Of a stretch of 64,000 nt of DNA, positions 42,015-51,197 are shown piece by piece. The position numbers and the translations under genes are program-made. Below the pieces are notes generated by a model that saw only the letters and a list, made by a program, of their open reading frames with translations, was not told the origin of the DNA and did no database searches. How positions within the stretch are numbered: position 1 is the first letter of the stretch; each line of letters begins with the position of its first letter. Origin of the DNA: Terriglobia bacterium (GTDB lineage Bacteria; Acidobacteriota; Terriglobia; JAIQFV01); assembly GCA_020073085.1 (NCBI GenBank), contig JAIQFV010000001.1:248001-312000 (forward strand), read 5' to 3'.

Positions 42015-44246
42015 TCAGCCCACCTGGACCAGGCCGAACCTGCGACTCCAGTGGGCGCGAAGGTACTGCACGAGAGTAATGAACTCCGGGTCAGCAGGTG
42101 GACGCTCCACAAAGGCGGATGCCTCGCGCTTGGCCAATTCCAGCAGATCCTGGTCCCGGATCAGGTTGGCAATTCGAAACAACGGGATACCCGACTGCCT
42201 GGTCCCAAAGAACTCTCCCGGGCCACGCATTTCGAGGTCCAGTTCGGCAATCTTGAACCCATCCCCGCTCTGTTCGAGACACTTCAGCCTCTGCTCGGCC
42301 TCTTCGCCAACCGTCTCGGAGGTCATCAAGAAGCAATATGATTTCTTTTGGCCCCTGCCGATCCTGCCGCGAAGTTGGTGCAACTGCGCCAGGCCGAAGC
42401 GCTCGGCATGTTCCACCATCATCAGGGTGGCGTTAGGGACGTCCACCCCCACCTCAATCACCGTCGTCGAGACAAGGATTTGGATGACTCCAGCCGCAAA
42501 TTGAGCCATCCCATCATCCTTCTCCTGGTTTGAAAGTCGACCATGAAGCAGCCCCACTTTGAGATCGGAAAAGATTCGCGTGGAAAGATCCTCAAACACC
42601 GCAACGGCGGCCTTGAGATCCGAAGCCTCGGATTCCTCAATAAGCGGGCAGACCACGTAGATCTGGGAACCCTCCTCCGCCTGCTGGCGGACAAACCGCA
42701 TCACCTTCTGGCGCTCTTTCCCCTTGACCCATCGGGTTTCGATGGGTTGTCGGTGGGGGGGCATCTCGTCGATCACGGAGAAATCGAGGTCACCGTAAAG
42801 GGTCAAGGCCAGGGTCCGAGGAATGGGCGTGGCGGTCATCACCAGGGTGTCTGGATAGAGGCCCTTCCGTTTCAATTGCAGCCGCTGCATCACGCCGAAG
42901 CGATGTTGCTCATCGATGACAATCAGCCCTAAATTCTTGAGCTCAATATCCTTTTCCAGGACGGCATGGGTCCCCACCACAAGATCGATCTCCCCGCTCT
43001 GGAGCCCTTCCAGAACCTCCGTCCTTTCCTTCCGCTTGAGGGCGCTGGTCAGCAAAGCGATCCGTGCGTCAATCGGCGCGAGGATTCTCTTTGCGTAAAG
43101 AAAGTGCTGCACGGCGAGAATCTCGGTGGGAGCCATCAGGACGGTTTGATACCCATTGCCGATGGCAATGATCATGGCTTGAAGGGCGACGATCGTCTTT
43201 CCCGAACCCACGTCTCCCTGAAGCAGGCGGTTCATGGGGCTGTGCGACCGCATGTCCTCGACAATCTCCCGCAAAACCCGCTTCTGCGCCGCCGTGGGAT
43301 GGAACGGAAGGATTTTTTTAATGGCCGCGCGGATAGACTCGTTGGTCTCAAAGCAGATTCCAGCTTGTTTTCGAGCGCGTCTCCTCTTGAGAGCCAGTCC
43401 CACTTCCAGGAGAAAAAATTCTTCAAAAATCATCCGCTGTTGGGCTTGAGAGCGGAAAGAATTCAAGGTCTCGATCGGTTCACTTGAATCCGGAAAATGG
43501 AATTGACTCAGGGCGGAAGTACGGCCAGGAAAACCGAGGCGCTTTCCGATGGAAGGAGGCAGCGGATCCGCGTCCTTCAAATCAGCTGTCGCCAGTGCGG
43601 ACGCAATCAAACGGCGCAGATGTCGCGTATTAAGCTGTCCTATCGCTTCGTAAACAGGAACAATTCGCCCCATCTCTGATGAGGCGAAGCCGTCGCCCCC
43701 CGACTGACTCTCTTCCGCAAGAATTTCGAACTGGGGATTGAGGAATTGCAGGTTTCGATAACCATAGGGATCGGGCTCGGGTTTCCCATAGAAGACCACA
43801 CGCATCCCCTGCTTGAATACCTTCCGTTGCTCGAGATAGGCCCCGTTAAACCACTTGCATCGAATCAGACCTGAAGCATCCCGGGCCGCGAGGTCATAAA
43901 TAAACATCCCCCGACGACGGGTTCGTGACAGGCCGCAGGAGAGGACCGTCACCAGGATGGACTGGGGCTGACCGACCCGCAGGTCCCGCACGGAAGAAAA
44001 GTGAATCCGGTCCTCGTACCGGAATGGCGCGTAGGTGAGCAGCTCCCCGACGTCCTTTATTCCACGCTGCAAGAGCAGTTCCGAACGGCGGGGACCCACC
44101 CCCTTCAAGTATTGGATCGGCGTGTTGAGATCAAGTGAGGACATGGAGAATTGTGATCTTTGAAAACCGGCTGGAGGAACATTAAAGGGGGTCTTGATTA
44201 TACTATCATTCCCCGAGGTCCCGTGGAGGATTTCGGATTGATTCAT
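42015..44246 (-). CDS. recG: ATP-dependent DNA helicase RecG
   Basis: 743 residues. RecG remodels stalled replication forks and Holliday junctions. The N-terminal wedge domain contains PIQYLKGVGPRRSELL and an OB-fold. The helicase core has Walker A GDVGSGKT, the DEQHRFGVMQR motif II region, TATPIPRTLAL (motif III), and the QLHQLRGRIGRG motif VI. The start overlaps the gpsA stop by four bases (ATGA at 44243), which supports the 44246 start. An internal ATG at 44144 matches the usual N-terminus better but lacks a ribosome-binding site. The first 34 residues are therefore uncertain. Confidence 0.95.
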   Translation of the reverse strand: MNQSEILHGTSGNDSIIKTPFNVPPAGFQRSQFSMSSLDLNTPIQYLKGVGPRRSELLLQRGIKDVGELLTYAPFRYEDRIHFSSVRDLRVGQPQSILVTVLSCGLSRTRRRGMFIYDLAARDASGLIRCKWFNGAYLEQRKVFKQGMRVVFYGKPEPDPYGYRNLQFLNPQFEILAEESQSGGDGFASSEMGRIVPVYEAIGQLNTRHLRRLIASALATADLKDADPLPPSIGKRLGFPGRTSALSQFHFPDSSEPIETLNSFRSQAQQRMIFEEFFLLEVGLALKRRRARKQAGICFETNESIRAAIKKILPFHPTAAQKRVLREIVEDMRSHSPMNRLLQGDVGSGKTIVALQAMIIAIGNGYQTVLMAPTEILAVQHFLYAKRILAPIDARIALLTSALKRKERTEVLEGLQSGEIDLVVGTHAVLEKDIELKNLGLIVIDEQHRFGVMQRLQLKRKGLYPDTLVMTATPIPRTLALTLYGDLDFSVIDEMPPHRQPIETRWVKGKERQKVMRFVRQQAEEGSQIYVVCPLIEESEASDLKAAVAVFEDLSTRIFSDLKVGLLHGRLSNQEKDDGMAQFAAGVIQILVSTTVIEVGVDVPNATLMMVEHAERFGLAQLHQLRGRIGRGQKKSYCFLMTSETVGEEAEQRLKCLEQSGDGFKIAELDLEMRGPGEFFGTRQSGIPLFRIANLIRDQDLLELAKREASAFVERPPADPEFITLVQYLRAHWSRRFGLVQVG

Positions 44247-45241
44247 TCTTGCTTCAAGGTTCGATCCATCAACTGATGAATCGCATCGACCGGCGTTCGA
44301 TCCTCGTACAACATCGCATACATCTGGTCAATGATAGGCATCTCGACCTCAAACTTTCTCGCCAGCGCGACGGCCGCGACCGTTGTGCGAACCCCTTCGG
44401 CCACCATCCTCATGCTCGAGACAATTTCCTTGAGCCTCTTGCCTTTTCCCAGTTCCTCACCAACCGTGCGGTTGCGACTCAGCGCTCCGGTGCAGGTCAA
44501 GACCAAATCGCCGAGTCCAGCCAGCCCGGCCATGGTTTCTTTCTTTCCGCCGGTCGCCACCACCAGCCGGGTCATCTCGGCGAGGCCCCGGGTGATGAGC
44601 GCTGCAATAGAGTTTGATCCCAGGCCCAGTCCGTCGCAGACCCCGGCCGCAATCGCGATGACGTTCTTCACTGATCCTCCCAGTTCAACTCCAATCACGT
44701 CCCTATTCCGATACAGCCGGAATTGGCGGCTCGAGAACTCGCGCTGGACCAGCTGAGCAGCCGACTCCTGCTCGGAGGCAATCACCACGGCGGCTGGATC
44801 CCCGCGGGCAATCTCCCGGGCGAAGGTGGGTCCGGACAGCACCGCGAACTGCACTCCCAGCGCCTCGCCCACTACGTCCCGGAAAACCTCCGACATCCGC
44901 ATCAAGGATTCTTCTTCCAGGCCTTTGGTGGCGCTGACAAAGAGCATCTCCGGACGAAGATGGGGACGCATCTGCTGGTACAGTCCCCGGGCGTGGTGCG
45001 AGGGCATCACGCCGATGACGATCTCGGCATCGGTCAACACTTCTTCAAATGAACTGGAGGCCCGGAGGGTTTCGGGTGTCTTGTACCCTTCCAGAAATAG
45101 ACAGTTCTCGTGACGCTGGTTGATGGACTCTACGACTTCTTTCTCATAGGCCCACAAGGCGACGGGATGCCCCTGTCTGGAAAGGATGATGGAAAGGGCC
45201 GTGCCCCAATTCCCCCCACCAATTACTGCGACTCTCTTCAT
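44243..45241 (-). CDS. gpsA: Glycerol-3-phosphate dehydrogenase [NAD(P)+]
   Basis: 332 residues. It reduces dihydroxyacetone phosphate to sn-glycerol 3-phosphate, the backbone for phospholipids. The N-terminal Rossmann motif is VIGGGNWGTALS. The catalytic lysine lies in LGGSVKNVIAIAAGVCDG. The LSGPTFAREIARG and AGLGDLVLTCTG segments are family signatures. It lies in the same block as plsY and pgpA, so three steps toward phosphatidylglycerol are clustered. It is coupled to recG by a four-base overlap. Confidence 0.96.
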   Translation of the reverse strand: MKRVAVIGGGNWGTALSIILSRQGHPVALWAYEKEVVESINQRHENCLFLEGYKTPETLRASSSFEEVLTDAEIVIGVMPSHHARGLYQQMRPHLRPEMLFVSATKGLEEESLMRMSEVFRDVVGEALGVQFAVLSGPTFAREIARGDPAAVVIASEQESAAQLVQREFSSRQFRLYRNRDVIGVELGGSVKNVIAIAAGVCDGLGLGSNSIAALITRGLAEMTRLVVATGGKKETMAGLAGLGDLVLTCTGALSRNRTVGEELGKGKRLKEIVSSMRMVAEGVRTTVAAVALARKFEVEMPIIDQMYAMLYEDRTPVDAIHQLMDRTLKQE

Positions 45242-45376
45242 AGATGGAAAACCCCGGAAGTTCGTATTTTGTCATAAGCCCTGCCGGTTCCCGGCGTGAG
45301 GCAGTTCCCCGGCGGTAACCGACGCGTAAGCCGAATACTCATTCTTCGCCAGCTTCACACTGCGGTGATGAGAGGA

Positions 45377-45994
45377 TCATGGAGTCTTCTTCGAAAAGCC
45401 GGTGAACTTGTTCTCGGTACCCCGGAGCAAGCGGCGAATATTCTCATGATGTTTGGCCACGATGAGAAGGGCGCCCAGCGCTGTCGCTATGAGGATCGGC
45501 GGCGGCAGGGCGCCCTGACCCATGAAATACGCGAACACCGGAAACGCACTGGTGGCAACGATGGAGCCCAGGGAGATGTAGCGGGACAACCAAACGATCA
45601 GCACGAAAATGATGAGCACGGCCGCCACCGCTTGCGGGAAGATGGCCAGAAACACCCCGACCCCTGTGGCCACCCCTTTACCGCCTCTAAACTTCAGAAA
45701 AAGGGGAAAGACATGCCCCAGGATTGCCGACATGGCCGCAGCCGCGATCATCCAATGATTTTCCGGAGAGAGTTTCTGCGCGATCAGGACCGCCACGAAA
45801 CCTTTTCCCACGTCCAACAGGAAGGTCAGAATACCGCCTGCCCTGCCGGCCGCACGCATCACGTTCGTAGCGCCAATGGAGCGGCTCCCCACTTCGCGCA
45901 CATCGCGGCCTGATTTCAATTTGACGATAAGATAGCCAAACGGGATTGATCCCAACAAATACGCGACCGGGACAGCCAAAATTGCCAGACCCAT
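45377..45994 (-). CDS. plsY: Glycerol-3-phosphate acyltransferase (acyl-phosphate dependent)
   Basis: 205 residues, polytopic with about five membrane segments. PlsY transfers an acyl chain from acyl-phosphate to glycerol 3-phosphate in the inner membrane. Signatures present are LLGSIPFGYLIVK, GSRSIGATNVMRAAGRAGG and FRGGKGVATGVGVFLA, covering the active-site motifs of the family. It is transcribed just before gpsA, which makes its substrate, with a 135-base gap. Confidence 0.95.
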   Translation of the reverse strand: MGLAILAVPVAYLLGSIPFGYLIVKLKSGRDVREVGSRSIGATNVMRAAGRAGGILTFLLDVGKGFVAVLIAQKLSPENHWMIAAAAMSAILGHVFPLFLKFRGGKGVATGVGVFLAIFPQAVAAVLIIFVLIVWLSRYISLGSIVATSAFPVFAYFMGQGALPPPILIATALGALLIVAKHHENIRRLLRGTENKFTGFSKKTP

Positions 45995-46052
45995 CGAAGC
46001 CCAACCTCGCGGGTGGAATGTCAGTCTGCCAGAGGACCAGGCCGAAAGCGGC

Positions 46053-46610
46053 CTATTCTAACGCAAAAGTGGCCCGTTTCGTATAAATCGATCCTCCGCG
46101 ATCGAGCTTGCTTTCGTAAAGGTAGAAATGGCCGACGGTCGCTGTTCCGCACTGGTAATCGGAAAAGGCCGAGGTGGCTTCGATGAAAGAGGCCACCTCC
46201 GGGAGGAATTTGATTCGGCCAACCGTGGCATGGGGAGAGAAAGGACGCGGCTCGGGAGGAAACCCTGCCGCTCGCAATGCCTCATCGACAAACCGGGCGA
46301 GCGATTGAAGCTCCCCCTTCCCTTCTTCAATACCCATCCACACCACGCGGGGTGCCCGGGCGTTAGGGAAAAAGCCGAGACGCCCGACCGAGATCTGAAA
46401 CGGCGCCACGCCGCTCTTTCGCGTCGAGAACGTCTCTACCACCCGGCGCTGCTGGTCGTTGGAAATTTCTCCAAGGAACTTCAAGGTGAGATGAATGGTC
46501 TCCGGGCGCACCCACCGGACCGCATGAGAAAAACGTCCGAGGGCGTCCTGAGCCGCTTCAATCCGGGTCTGAATTTCCCGGGTCAGGTCGACCGCAATAA
46601 ACGCGCGCAC
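46053..46610 (-). CDS. thpR: RNA 2',3'-cyclic phosphodiesterase
   Basis: 185 residues of the 2H phosphoesterase superfamily, GTG start. Both HxT motifs are present: HLTLKFLG near residue 41 and HATVGRIK near 128. These enzymes open 2',3'-cyclic phosphates on RNA ends in vitro (formerly called 2'-5' RNA ligase). RAFIAVDL at the start is typical. It sits 45 bases downstream of cinA, a common pairing in this kind of gene order. Confidence 0.92.
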   Translation of the reverse strand: MRAFIAVDLTREIQTRIEAAQDALGRFSHAVRWVRPETIHLTLKFLGEISNDQQRRVVETFSTRKSGVAPFQISVGRLGFFPNARAPRVVWMGIEEGKGELQSLARFVDEALRAAGFPPEPRPFSPHATVGRIKFLPEVASFIEATSAFSDYQCGTATVGHFYLYESKLDRGGSIYTKRATFALE

Positions 46611-46655
46611 GTTTGAACCGCTCCTCGAAGGTTGACATCTCCGGGCCGCCGCCGA

Positions 46656-47897
46656 TCAGAGCAATTTTCGCCGGAGCATATCCAGCGCCAGTTGGGAGGC
46701 CCACCAGCGGACGCGCTGGCGGTCGCCCGGAAATCGCACCTCCCGGTGATCTACCCCGGTCTCGCTGGAGACTGCAAGGTGCACCAGCCCCACCGGCTTG
46801 GCTTCGCTTCCCCCTGCGGGACCGGCAATTCCAGTCACCCCGATGCCGAATGTGGTTTCGGCCCTCTTGCGGATGCCTTCGGCCAGTCCGATGGCCACTT
46901 CACGACTGACAGCGCCGTTCATCTCGATGAGCAGCGGCGGCACGTCGGCCAGCTCCGTTTTTGCGGCGTTGCTGTAACACACGACCCCGCTGACAAAGTA
47001 GGCAGAACTCCCCGGGATCCGCGTCAACCGCTCCGAGACCAGGCCTCCGGTACAGCTTTCCGCGACCGCCACCGAGGCCTGCCGCATCGTCAAATACATC
47101 CCGACAATCTGTTCCAGCGACTCGCCGCGGCGGGAGAAAATGTGGTCGCCTAATTCCATCTCGATCTTGTCGCCCAGTTCGTTCAAAAGAGACTCCGCCT
47201 CTTCCTCGTTGGGGCCGGTCGCCTTCAAATGAATCTCGATCTCCCCCGGAGACGCCAGGATCGTGGTCACCGGGTTCCGGTAGCGCGTGTAAATCGGCGC
47301 GATCCGGGCATCGCAAGACGATTCCGTCAGGCCGGTAAGCTTAAAGACCCGCTTTTGAATGCGAACCCCCTTGGACATCTCCGCCAGCCGGGCCAGACAC
47401 TGCGATTCGAACATTGCTTTCATTTCATGAGGAGGACCGGGAAGCATAATGGCGTGCTTACCCTCGGATTCAATCCACAGGCCCGGGGCGGTGCCCTGGC
47501 TGTTCTCCAGGACCCGCGCCCCCGAAGGAACGAGGGCCTGGCGGGCATTGTTTGAAGTCATGGTGAGACCGCGTGAGCGGAACCGCTCCTCCAGCTGTCT
47601 GAGGATTTCTTCGTCCAGCACGAGGGGTTTCTGAAACACCCGCGCAAACACCTTCCGGGTGATGTCGTCTTCGGTGGGCCCCAGGCCCCCCGTGGCAAAA
47701 ACAAAGTCCACCCGCTGGAGCGAATCGCGCAGGACCTGTTCCAGTGATGCTTCGTCATCGCCCACGACAAATTTCGCATTCAAGTCGATGCCGATACTAT
47801 TCAATTTTTCGGTGAGATAGAGGGAGTTGCTGTCCATTCGATCGGAGGTCAGCAGCTCTGATCCGATCGCAATGATTTCCGCTTTCAGTGAGTTCAC
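46656..47897 (-). CDS. cinA: CinA-family protein (nicotinamide-nucleotide amidase and COG1058 domains)
   Basis: 413 residues from the GTG at 47897, which has GAGGA upstream and gives the normal length; an earlier in-frame start at 47963 would add 22 unconserved residues. The N-terminal MoCF-like domain (KAEIIAIGSELLTSDRMDSN, with ATGGLGPTEDD) is a pyrophosphatase in characterised homologues. The C-terminal domain (VAESCTGGLVSERLTRIPGS) is the NMN amidohydrolase of PncC type. The pair recycles pyridine nucleotides. The older link to competence is indirect. Confidence 0.93.
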   Translation of the reverse strand: MNSLKAEIIAIGSELLTSDRMDSNSLYLTEKLNSIGIDLNAKFVVGDDEASLEQVLRDSLQRVDFVFATGGLGPTEDDITRKVFARVFQKPLVLDEEILRQLEERFRSRGLTMTSNNARQALVPSGARVLENSQGTAPGLWIESEGKHAIMLPGPPHEMKAMFESQCLARLAEMSKGVRIQKRVFKLTGLTESSCDARIAPIYTRYRNPVTTILASPGEIEIHLKATGPNEEEAESLLNELGDKIEMELGDHIFSRRGESLEQIVGMYLTMRQASVAVAESCTGGLVSERLTRIPGSSAYFVSGVVCYSNAAKTELADVPPLLIEMNGAVSREVAIGLAEGIRKRAETTFGIGVTGIAGPAGGSEAKPVGLVHLAVSSETGVDHREVRFPGDRQRVRWWASQLALDMLRRKLL

Positions 47898-48013
47898 AGG
47901 GATAGGTCCTCGGGACAGCGTTCGAAGGACGATTCTTACGGGTCCAATCCGCTGATCGGCCACGAACGCCTGCAGCCCCTCAGTTCAAGTCGACGGCCTC
48001 TTCTTGGCGGGGT

Positions 48014-49018
48014 TCAGTCCATCGGATCCAGTTTCAGCCGGTAGATCGAATCGGCGGTCGCCAGAATGAGATCGTCCTTTTTGGATGGGTCGAGCGCCAA
48101 ACCGACAATCCCGGCTCCGGCGATTGCCAGCGAAGCGGTGCGGTCGGGACGGATCCGAACGACGCCCTTCCGCCCTCCGAGAGAGGCCGCTACCAGCAGG
48201 TCCCCCTGGCGGTCAAAGACCATTCCCTGGGGACGGCCCAGTCTCAGATAGTATTTCTCGACGTCTCCCTGCTGAGAGATGCGGTACACCGAATCCAGGC
48301 ACCCGATGGTGGGACCCGTGACAAACAAGAACCCCCGGACATCCATGGCCATGTGATAGGCGGAGACACTCGCTTCCAGGGTCGCAAAGACAAAGGTATT
48401 TCGGTCCGGATCAATCTTAAAGATGGTGCCACTGCGGTCACCCACAAAAAGGTTGTCTTCCGGATCAAAGATCAGGCCGGTCGCGACTCCCATCCCCTTC
48501 GCATAGACTTCCGTCTGCGAACGAGACCGCACCTTGTAGACGCTTCCATCCAGGCGGCTGGAGACAAACAATTCTCCCTTGGAATTGAAGGCCATGCCCG
48601 TCGGGTTCATCAGTTCCGTGAGGTAAGGGATCACGCCGTCCGGCGTGATTTTGAAGACCGAGGTGGGCACCTTTTGGCCCCGGGACCCACTGAACGTAGC
48701 GAAGATATTCCCTTCCTCGTCCACGGCCGGATTCGAAACGGGATGAAGATTCGCAGCCAGCAATGAGGCCACGCGTAATCGAACCGGCTTACTCTCAGCC
48801 GACCCGCGCACCATCTTGACCTCACCCTGACTGGCATTGGGCGGAACCACTACGATCCCATACTGCATCGAGCACGCCACGAAGTGGCTGGCCTCATTAT
48901 CGATGCACACCGTCGGCCGGGAGCCATCAATCATGAAATGCTCGCCCTCCATCAATACTTCTCCTCCGGGCAAGGCGGCCTTAGGTTCGATTCTCTTGAT
49001 AACCGGTTCCATGTTCAT
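48014..49018 (-). CDS. IPT/TIG domain plus NHL/SMP-30-like beta-propeller protein
   Basis: 334 residues without a signal peptide, so probably cytoplasmic. Residues 5-80 read as an IPT/TIG immunoglobulin-like domain (IKRIEPKAALPGGEVLMEGE opening). The rest is a six-bladed propeller with repeated motifs such as NPTGMAFNSKGELFVSS, GLIFDPEDNLFVGD and RPQGMVFDRQGDLLVAA. NHL/gluconolactonase-like propellers bind ligands or proteins; no lactonase metal ligands could be assigned with confidence. Its position between pgpA and cinA is noteworthy, but no function follows from it. Confidence 0.78.
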   Translation of the reverse strand: MNMEPVIKRIEPKAALPGGEVLMEGEHFMIDGSRPTVCIDNEASHFVACSMQYGIVVVPPNASQGEVKMVRGSAESKPVRLRVASLLAANLHPVSNPAVDEEGNIFATFSGSRGQKVPTSVFKITPDGVIPYLTELMNPTGMAFNSKGELFVSSRLDGSVYKVRSRSQTEVYAKGMGVATGLIFDPEDNLFVGDRSGTIFKIDPDRNTFVFATLEASVSAYHMAMDVRGFLFVTGPTIGCLDSVYRISQQGDVEKYYLRLGRPQGMVFDRQGDLLVAASLGGRKGVVRIRPDRTASLAIAGAGIVGLALDPSKKDDLILATADSIYRLKLDPMD

Positions 49019-49100
49019 CGAATCAGTTCAAACAGAGAATTGCCGGGCGCCCTGGATACCACCGGGCGCGCCGAAAATCCATGAATTCCACTTCTCACCA

Positions 49101-49616
49101 CTACCAATGAAGCAACCACCGCACCCCCAGCAAAACGACAAAAGCATAAAGTCCGGCGCCGACGTCATCCAACACAATGCCCGTCCCCCCATGCAGATCC
49201 TGGATCTTGCGGATCGGGTAGGGCTTCCAGACATCGAACAATCGAAAGAGAAGAAAGCCAAGGGCCAACGATTTCCAGGGGAGTGCAGGGGAGAGAAGGC
49301 CGAAATAGGCAATCTGCTGTCCAATCACTTCATCGATGACGGTCTGATGTGGATCGACCTCTTGAAACCAGGATTCGCTGCGCGTGGAGGCCCAGATCCC
49401 GAGGAGGGTCAGAGCAAGGATCCACCCAAGGTGCGCGGGCATGTAAAGGGCAGCGGGAAACCAGCGTCGCAAAGCAAGCCACAGTCCCACCGACAAGGCC
49501 GACCCGGCCGTTCCGGGGGCGATGGGAGAATAGCCGGCGCCGATGCCCGTCGCAATGAGGATCGCCACCCGATCGGTCATCGAACGGGCGCTTACGGGTA
49601 GGGTAATGTTCTCCAC
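49101..49616 (-). CDS. pgpA: Phosphatidylglycerophosphatase A
   Basis: 171 residues, GTG start, with three to four membrane segments. PgpA dephosphorylates phosphatidylglycerophosphate to phosphatidylglycerol in the inner membrane. Family motifs are SPIAPGTAGSALS near the N-terminus, the acidic DEVIGQQIAYFG, LLFRLFDVWKPYPIRKIQ and GGTGIVLDDVGAGLYA. It begins eight bases after rimO stops, so the two are probably co-transcribed. Together with gpsA and plsY it places anionic phospholipid synthesis in this block. Confidence 0.94.
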   Translation of the reverse strand: MENITLPVSARSMTDRVAILIATGIGAGYSPIAPGTAGSALSVGLWLALRRWFPAALYMPAHLGWILALTLLGIWASTRSESWFQEVDPHQTVIDEVIGQQIAYFGLLSPALPWKSLALGFLLFRLFDVWKPYPIRKIQDLHGGTGIVLDDVGAGLYAFVVLLGVRWLLHW

Positions 49617-49624
49617 GGCAGAAT

Positions 49625-50980
49625 TCAGGATTGAGACTCCACTGAAACCACTCGTCCAAGGAGGTCGTAATCATGGGCTTCCGTAATTTCGACCTGTACA
49701 AACGCGCCCGCTTCGGGAGCCAACCCCTCGGCGACATCATTGATCAAGACCACGCCATCAATCCCCGGGGCCTGGGATTCCATTCGCCCCTGCAAAAGCA
49801 GAGCGGTTTCCTCTGAAGGCCCCTCCAGCAGCACGCGCACCTTCTGCCCAATGCGGCCTGAATTCCTCGCATGCGTAATCTCCTGCTGAAGGGACATCAA
49901 GACGCCCCGACGCTCCGTGGCAATTTCCGAGGGTACTTTTTCCGGAAGGTCAAAGGCCCGGGTGTTCTCCTCGTCCGAGTAAGTGAACACGCCGACGTGA
50001 TCAAACTGAATTTCTTTTACAAAATCGCACAGCTCCCGAAACCGCTCACCGGTTTCCCCCGGGTAGCCCACGATAAATGTGGTCCGAAGGGCTGCGTCCG
50101 GGATTTCGCTGCGGATCATGGACACCATCTCCGTAAACATTCGACGATGGCCTCCCCGACGCATGGACTGGAGGATCTGTTCGTTGACATGTTGCAGCGG
50201 CACGTCAAAGTACTTGCAGACGTTGGGATGACGGGACGCCACTTCCACCAGTTCCCGCGTCAGGTGACTGGGATAACAATAGAGAAAACGGATCCAAGTC
50301 AACCCCTTCACACCGGCGAGTTCGGAAAGCAGCTGGGGGAGGCCGTGGCCGGGCCCCAGGTCGCGCCCGTAATGCGTCGTGTCCTGGGAAATCAGGTTCA
50401 ATTCGCGGACGCCCCGGGCGGCGTGTTGCGTGGCTTCAGCTACCAGGGAGGCAATCGGCCGGCTTCGAAATGAGCCCCGCAACCTGGGAATGATGCAAAA
50501 CGAGCAGACATGGTCGCATCCTTCGGCTATTTTCATGTAGGCGGTAAACCGGGGGGTCACCTGTATGCGCGGGGTGTTCTCGTCATAGAGATAGAGCGGG
50601 TAAGAGCGGTCCTCCGCAGGAGAGTCTGGCAGTCTGGTTTCGCATGCCGCCACGATGCTTTCCAACTCATTGACCCCGAGGACGACGTCGACTTCAGGAA
50701 TCTCCTGCCGCAACTCCTGGCGATAGCGTTCCGCCAGGCACCCGGTGACGACCAACCGCTTCGACCGGCCGTTTGATTTGAGCTGGGCCATTTCCAAAAT
50801 CGAATCAATGGATTCCTTCTTGGCGCTCTCGATGAACGCACAGGTGTTGACTACCAACACGTCCGCTTCTTCGGCGTGTGAGGTGATGCCCCACCCGTTC
50901 CGGTCCAGCAAACCCATCATGACTTCGCTGTCAACCAGGTTCTTCGGGCATCCCAGGCTGATGAAACCCACTTTTTTCAT
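49625..50980 (-). CDS. rimO: Ribosomal protein S12 methylthiotransferase
   Basis: 451 residues, a radical-SAM methylthiotransferase that modifies an aspartate of ribosomal protein S12. The N-terminal UPF0004 domain has three cluster cysteines in SLGCPKN, VNTCAFI and TGCLAERY. The radical SAM motif is CDHVCSFC, and a C-terminal TRAM domain binds the substrate. The IPRLRGSFRSR segment after the SAM cysteines and the overall length distinguish RimO from MiaB. It lies downstream of pnp. Confidence 0.95.
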   Translation of the reverse strand: MKKVGFISLGCPKNLVDSEVMMGLLDRNGWGITSHAEEADVLVVNTCAFIESAKKESIDSILEMAQLKSNGRSKRLVVTGCLAERYRQELRQEIPEVDVVLGVNELESIVAACETRLPDSPAEDRSYPLYLYDENTPRIQVTPRFTAYMKIAEGCDHVCSFCIIPRLRGSFRSRPIASLVAEATQHAARGVRELNLISQDTTHYGRDLGPGHGLPQLLSELAGVKGLTWIRFLYCYPSHLTRELVEVASRHPNVCKYFDVPLQHVNEQILQSMRRGGHRRMFTEMVSMIRSEIPDAALRTTFIVGYPGETGERFRELCDFVKEIQFDHVGVFTYSDEENTRAFDLPEKVPSEIATERRGVLMSLQQEITHARNSGRIGQKVRVLLEGPSEETALLLQGRMESQAPGIDGVVLINDVAEGLAPEAGAFVQVEITEAHDYDLLGRVVSVESQS

Positions 50981-51197
50981 GGTAATTTCTGACAGCCCCC
51001 AAAAGGCGCAAATCTCACAACGCCGTCATCACCCTTCAGGGGGAAGTTGATGGGGCATCATGTGAGCGGGCATTACAGGCCATCGTTCCCCGTTATCTGG
51101 CCGTGAATACTACGGGTTCCCTGATCGGACACGACTAGCCGCCGCGGCGACCTTGGGTCCGGTCAGGGTGTCGTCTGGTGCCTACTGCGGACAGGGG

